A stretch of DNA of 7,338 bases from positions 1-7,338 of the forward strand of contig CAYOVG010000351.1 of assembly GCA_964407285.1 (NCBI GenBank), given 5' to 3'. The position numbers and the translations under genes were made by a program. This document shows, one piece after another, positions 6,845 through 7,338 of the stretch; within the stretch, counting starts at the first letter, position 1; every line of letters begins with the position of its first letter. The notes under the pieces are model-generated. The model worked only from the letters and a program-made list of their open reading frames with translations. It ran no database searches and was not told the DNA's origin. Source of the DNA: CAYOVG01 sp964407285. Lineage in GTDB: Bacteria > Desulfobacterota > Syntrophobacteria > Syntrophobacterales > Syntrophobacteraceae.

Positions 6845-7015
6845 CTAATGGCAGGCCAGAAGCCAGGACAGGACTTCATTGAGCCGCTCCCGCTCCCCTT
6901 TTCTTATGGAGACCTTCTCCGAAATAACCCGGTCGCATCCAGCCTGCTTCAGTGCGTCCACCTGGGCTTCGAGGTTCTGCTCCCCTGTGGACACAGTCGC
7001 ATAGCCAATACTCAT
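6845..7015 (-). pseudogene. N-terminal fragment of a serine recombinase (resolvase/invertase family)
   Basis: The 56-codon frame starts MSIGYATVSTGEQNLEAQVD and continues with ALKQAGCDRVISEKVS and ERERLNEVLSWLLA, then stops at TAG (6845-6847). This follows the start of Tn3-type resolvases: the GYARVST block with the nucleophilic serine (here S9), the EQNL block, the ALKxAGC block, the catalytic-loop region EKVSG, and the LxxLL helix. Full proteins are about 180-200 residues; the LVVxKLDRLxR block and the HTH domain that should follow are not found in any frame downstream. The conserved Arg two residues before Ser is T7, and the Gly after EKVS is Ile. With no clear ribosome binding site it is a dead relic of a mobile element. 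It is too short to be a functional enzyme. Confidence 0.75.
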
Positions 7016-7117
7016 AGAATCACTGGATCTCTGAAACGATCACTCTTGCGAAAATCCGACGCAGGACCGGTGAACTTGCAGTTTGATTTTTTCATGCGTT
7101 TTCGCATAAGAATTCAT

Positions 7118-7338
7118 TAGTGTCTGTCCATGAAGCTAACTTATTATTATAAAAAGATAATCGCGCAGATTGGGGTGGAAAGTTCTTGCCTTGCATGATA
7201 TTTAATAGGTGGCAACCAATTGATATCATTGCATTAACAAGAAAGAGGCCACGCCCAACATGCGCGATAAAAGACAAAAACAAATGCTGCTGTCGCCGCC
7301 TTTCCGTCAGGATTTCGATCAAGCCAAGGAGTTGGAGG
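7118..7338 (+). mobile_element. Probable left part of an insertion sequence, running off the window
   Basis: Around 7118-7130 the sequence TAGTGTCTGTCCA resembles the terminal bases of several DDE insertion sequences. It is followed by about 130 nt of AT-rich leader and then the start of a plus-strand ORF. This lies directly beside the broken serine recombinase, which fits a spot that collects mobile DNA. A short stem-loop (ATGCG-TTTT-CGCAT, 7094-7107) lies just outside the proposed end. The matching right end and the target duplication lie outside the window, so the boundary and family are unconfirmed. Confidence 0.35.
7260..7338 (+). CDS. Start of an ORF, possibly an IS transposase (partial, 3' end outside window)
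   Basis: From the ATG at 7260 the frame is open for all 26 remaining codons: it begins MRDKRQKQMLLSPPF and ends DQAKELE. AGAGG at 7244-7248 lies 11 nt upstream, a slightly long but usable spacing. The MRxKRxxQ opening followed by an ELxxxS-type helix resembles the beginning of some ISNCY/IS1182-like DDE transposases, as far as I recall. No catalytic residues are within the visible part, so the assignment rests on the N-terminal pattern and the mobile-DNA context. Confidence 0.4.
   Translation, partial: MRDKRQKQMLLSPPFRQDFDQAKELE

Noticed and set aside
7020..7107. Minus-strand frame MRKRMKKSNCKFTG, which resembles the start of an IS3 OrfA
   Set aside because: The resemblance covers only a few residues and would need a frameshift to continue, so it is too weak to call.
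6752..7120. Plus-strand 122-codon frame starting with a signal-peptide-like MKTILTCIGITSTLSLAGFG
   Set aside because: It has no ribosome binding site close to its ATG, and most of it is antisense to the recognised serine recombinase fragment.
1..7338. CRISPR array, tRNA or rRNA genes
   Set aside because: No regularly spaced repeats, cloverleaf signatures or rRNA motifs were seen on either strand.

Overview
The window reads as a roughly 50% GC bacterial chromosome fragment. Its gene families suggest an anaerobic Desulfobacterota-type organism (sulfate reducer or syntroph): a zinc-ribbon/cyclase/STAND-ATPase signalling protein, a lactonase-like MBL-fold protein and an acetyl-CoA hydrolase/transferase fused to a GNAT acetyltransferase. 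The taxonomy is inferred from gene content and was not tested. All three large genes lie on the minus strand, so the order of transcription runs from high to low coordinates.

Layout, left to right. 29-2767 is a 912-residue signalling protein with two zinc ribbons, a class IIIb nucleotide cyclase domain, a P-loop STAND ATPase and a helical TPR-like C-terminus that ends at an amber codon close to the window edge. 2938-3684 is a 248-residue metallo-beta-lactamase-fold protein in which two usual metal ligands are replaced. 3685-4069 has no firm gene, but the CoA-transferase reading frame stays open for 63 codons after its stop. 4070-5938 is the 622-residue CoA-transferase/GNAT fusion. Immediately upstream, 5977-6255 is a small ORF that begins like the zinc ribbon of the cyclase gene but has lost half its cysteines. 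It has its own near-consensus sigma-70 promoter (6329-6358) and a hairpin at its ribosome binding site, so it probably heads a two-gene transcript with the CoA-transferase.

The right end (6411-7338) is accessory DNA. It holds a hairpin-rich segment that looks like a dispersed non-coding repeat, a broken N-terminal piece of a serine recombinase (6845-7015), and what is probably the left end of an insertion sequence with the first 26 codons of a plus-strand ORF running off the window.

Functionally, the CoA-transferase/GNAT protein would exchange or hydrolyse acyl-CoA and may acetylate proteins. The MBL-fold protein could act on an ester, lactone or thioester. The cyclase/STAND protein is a signal-transduction ATPase. 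A shared pathway is possible but the sequence does not prove it. No clearly new multi-gene system is visible. The most unusual points are the decayed zinc-ribbon leader ORF with intact expression signals, the changed active-site residues in all three main proteins, and the open frame past the CoA-transferase stop.
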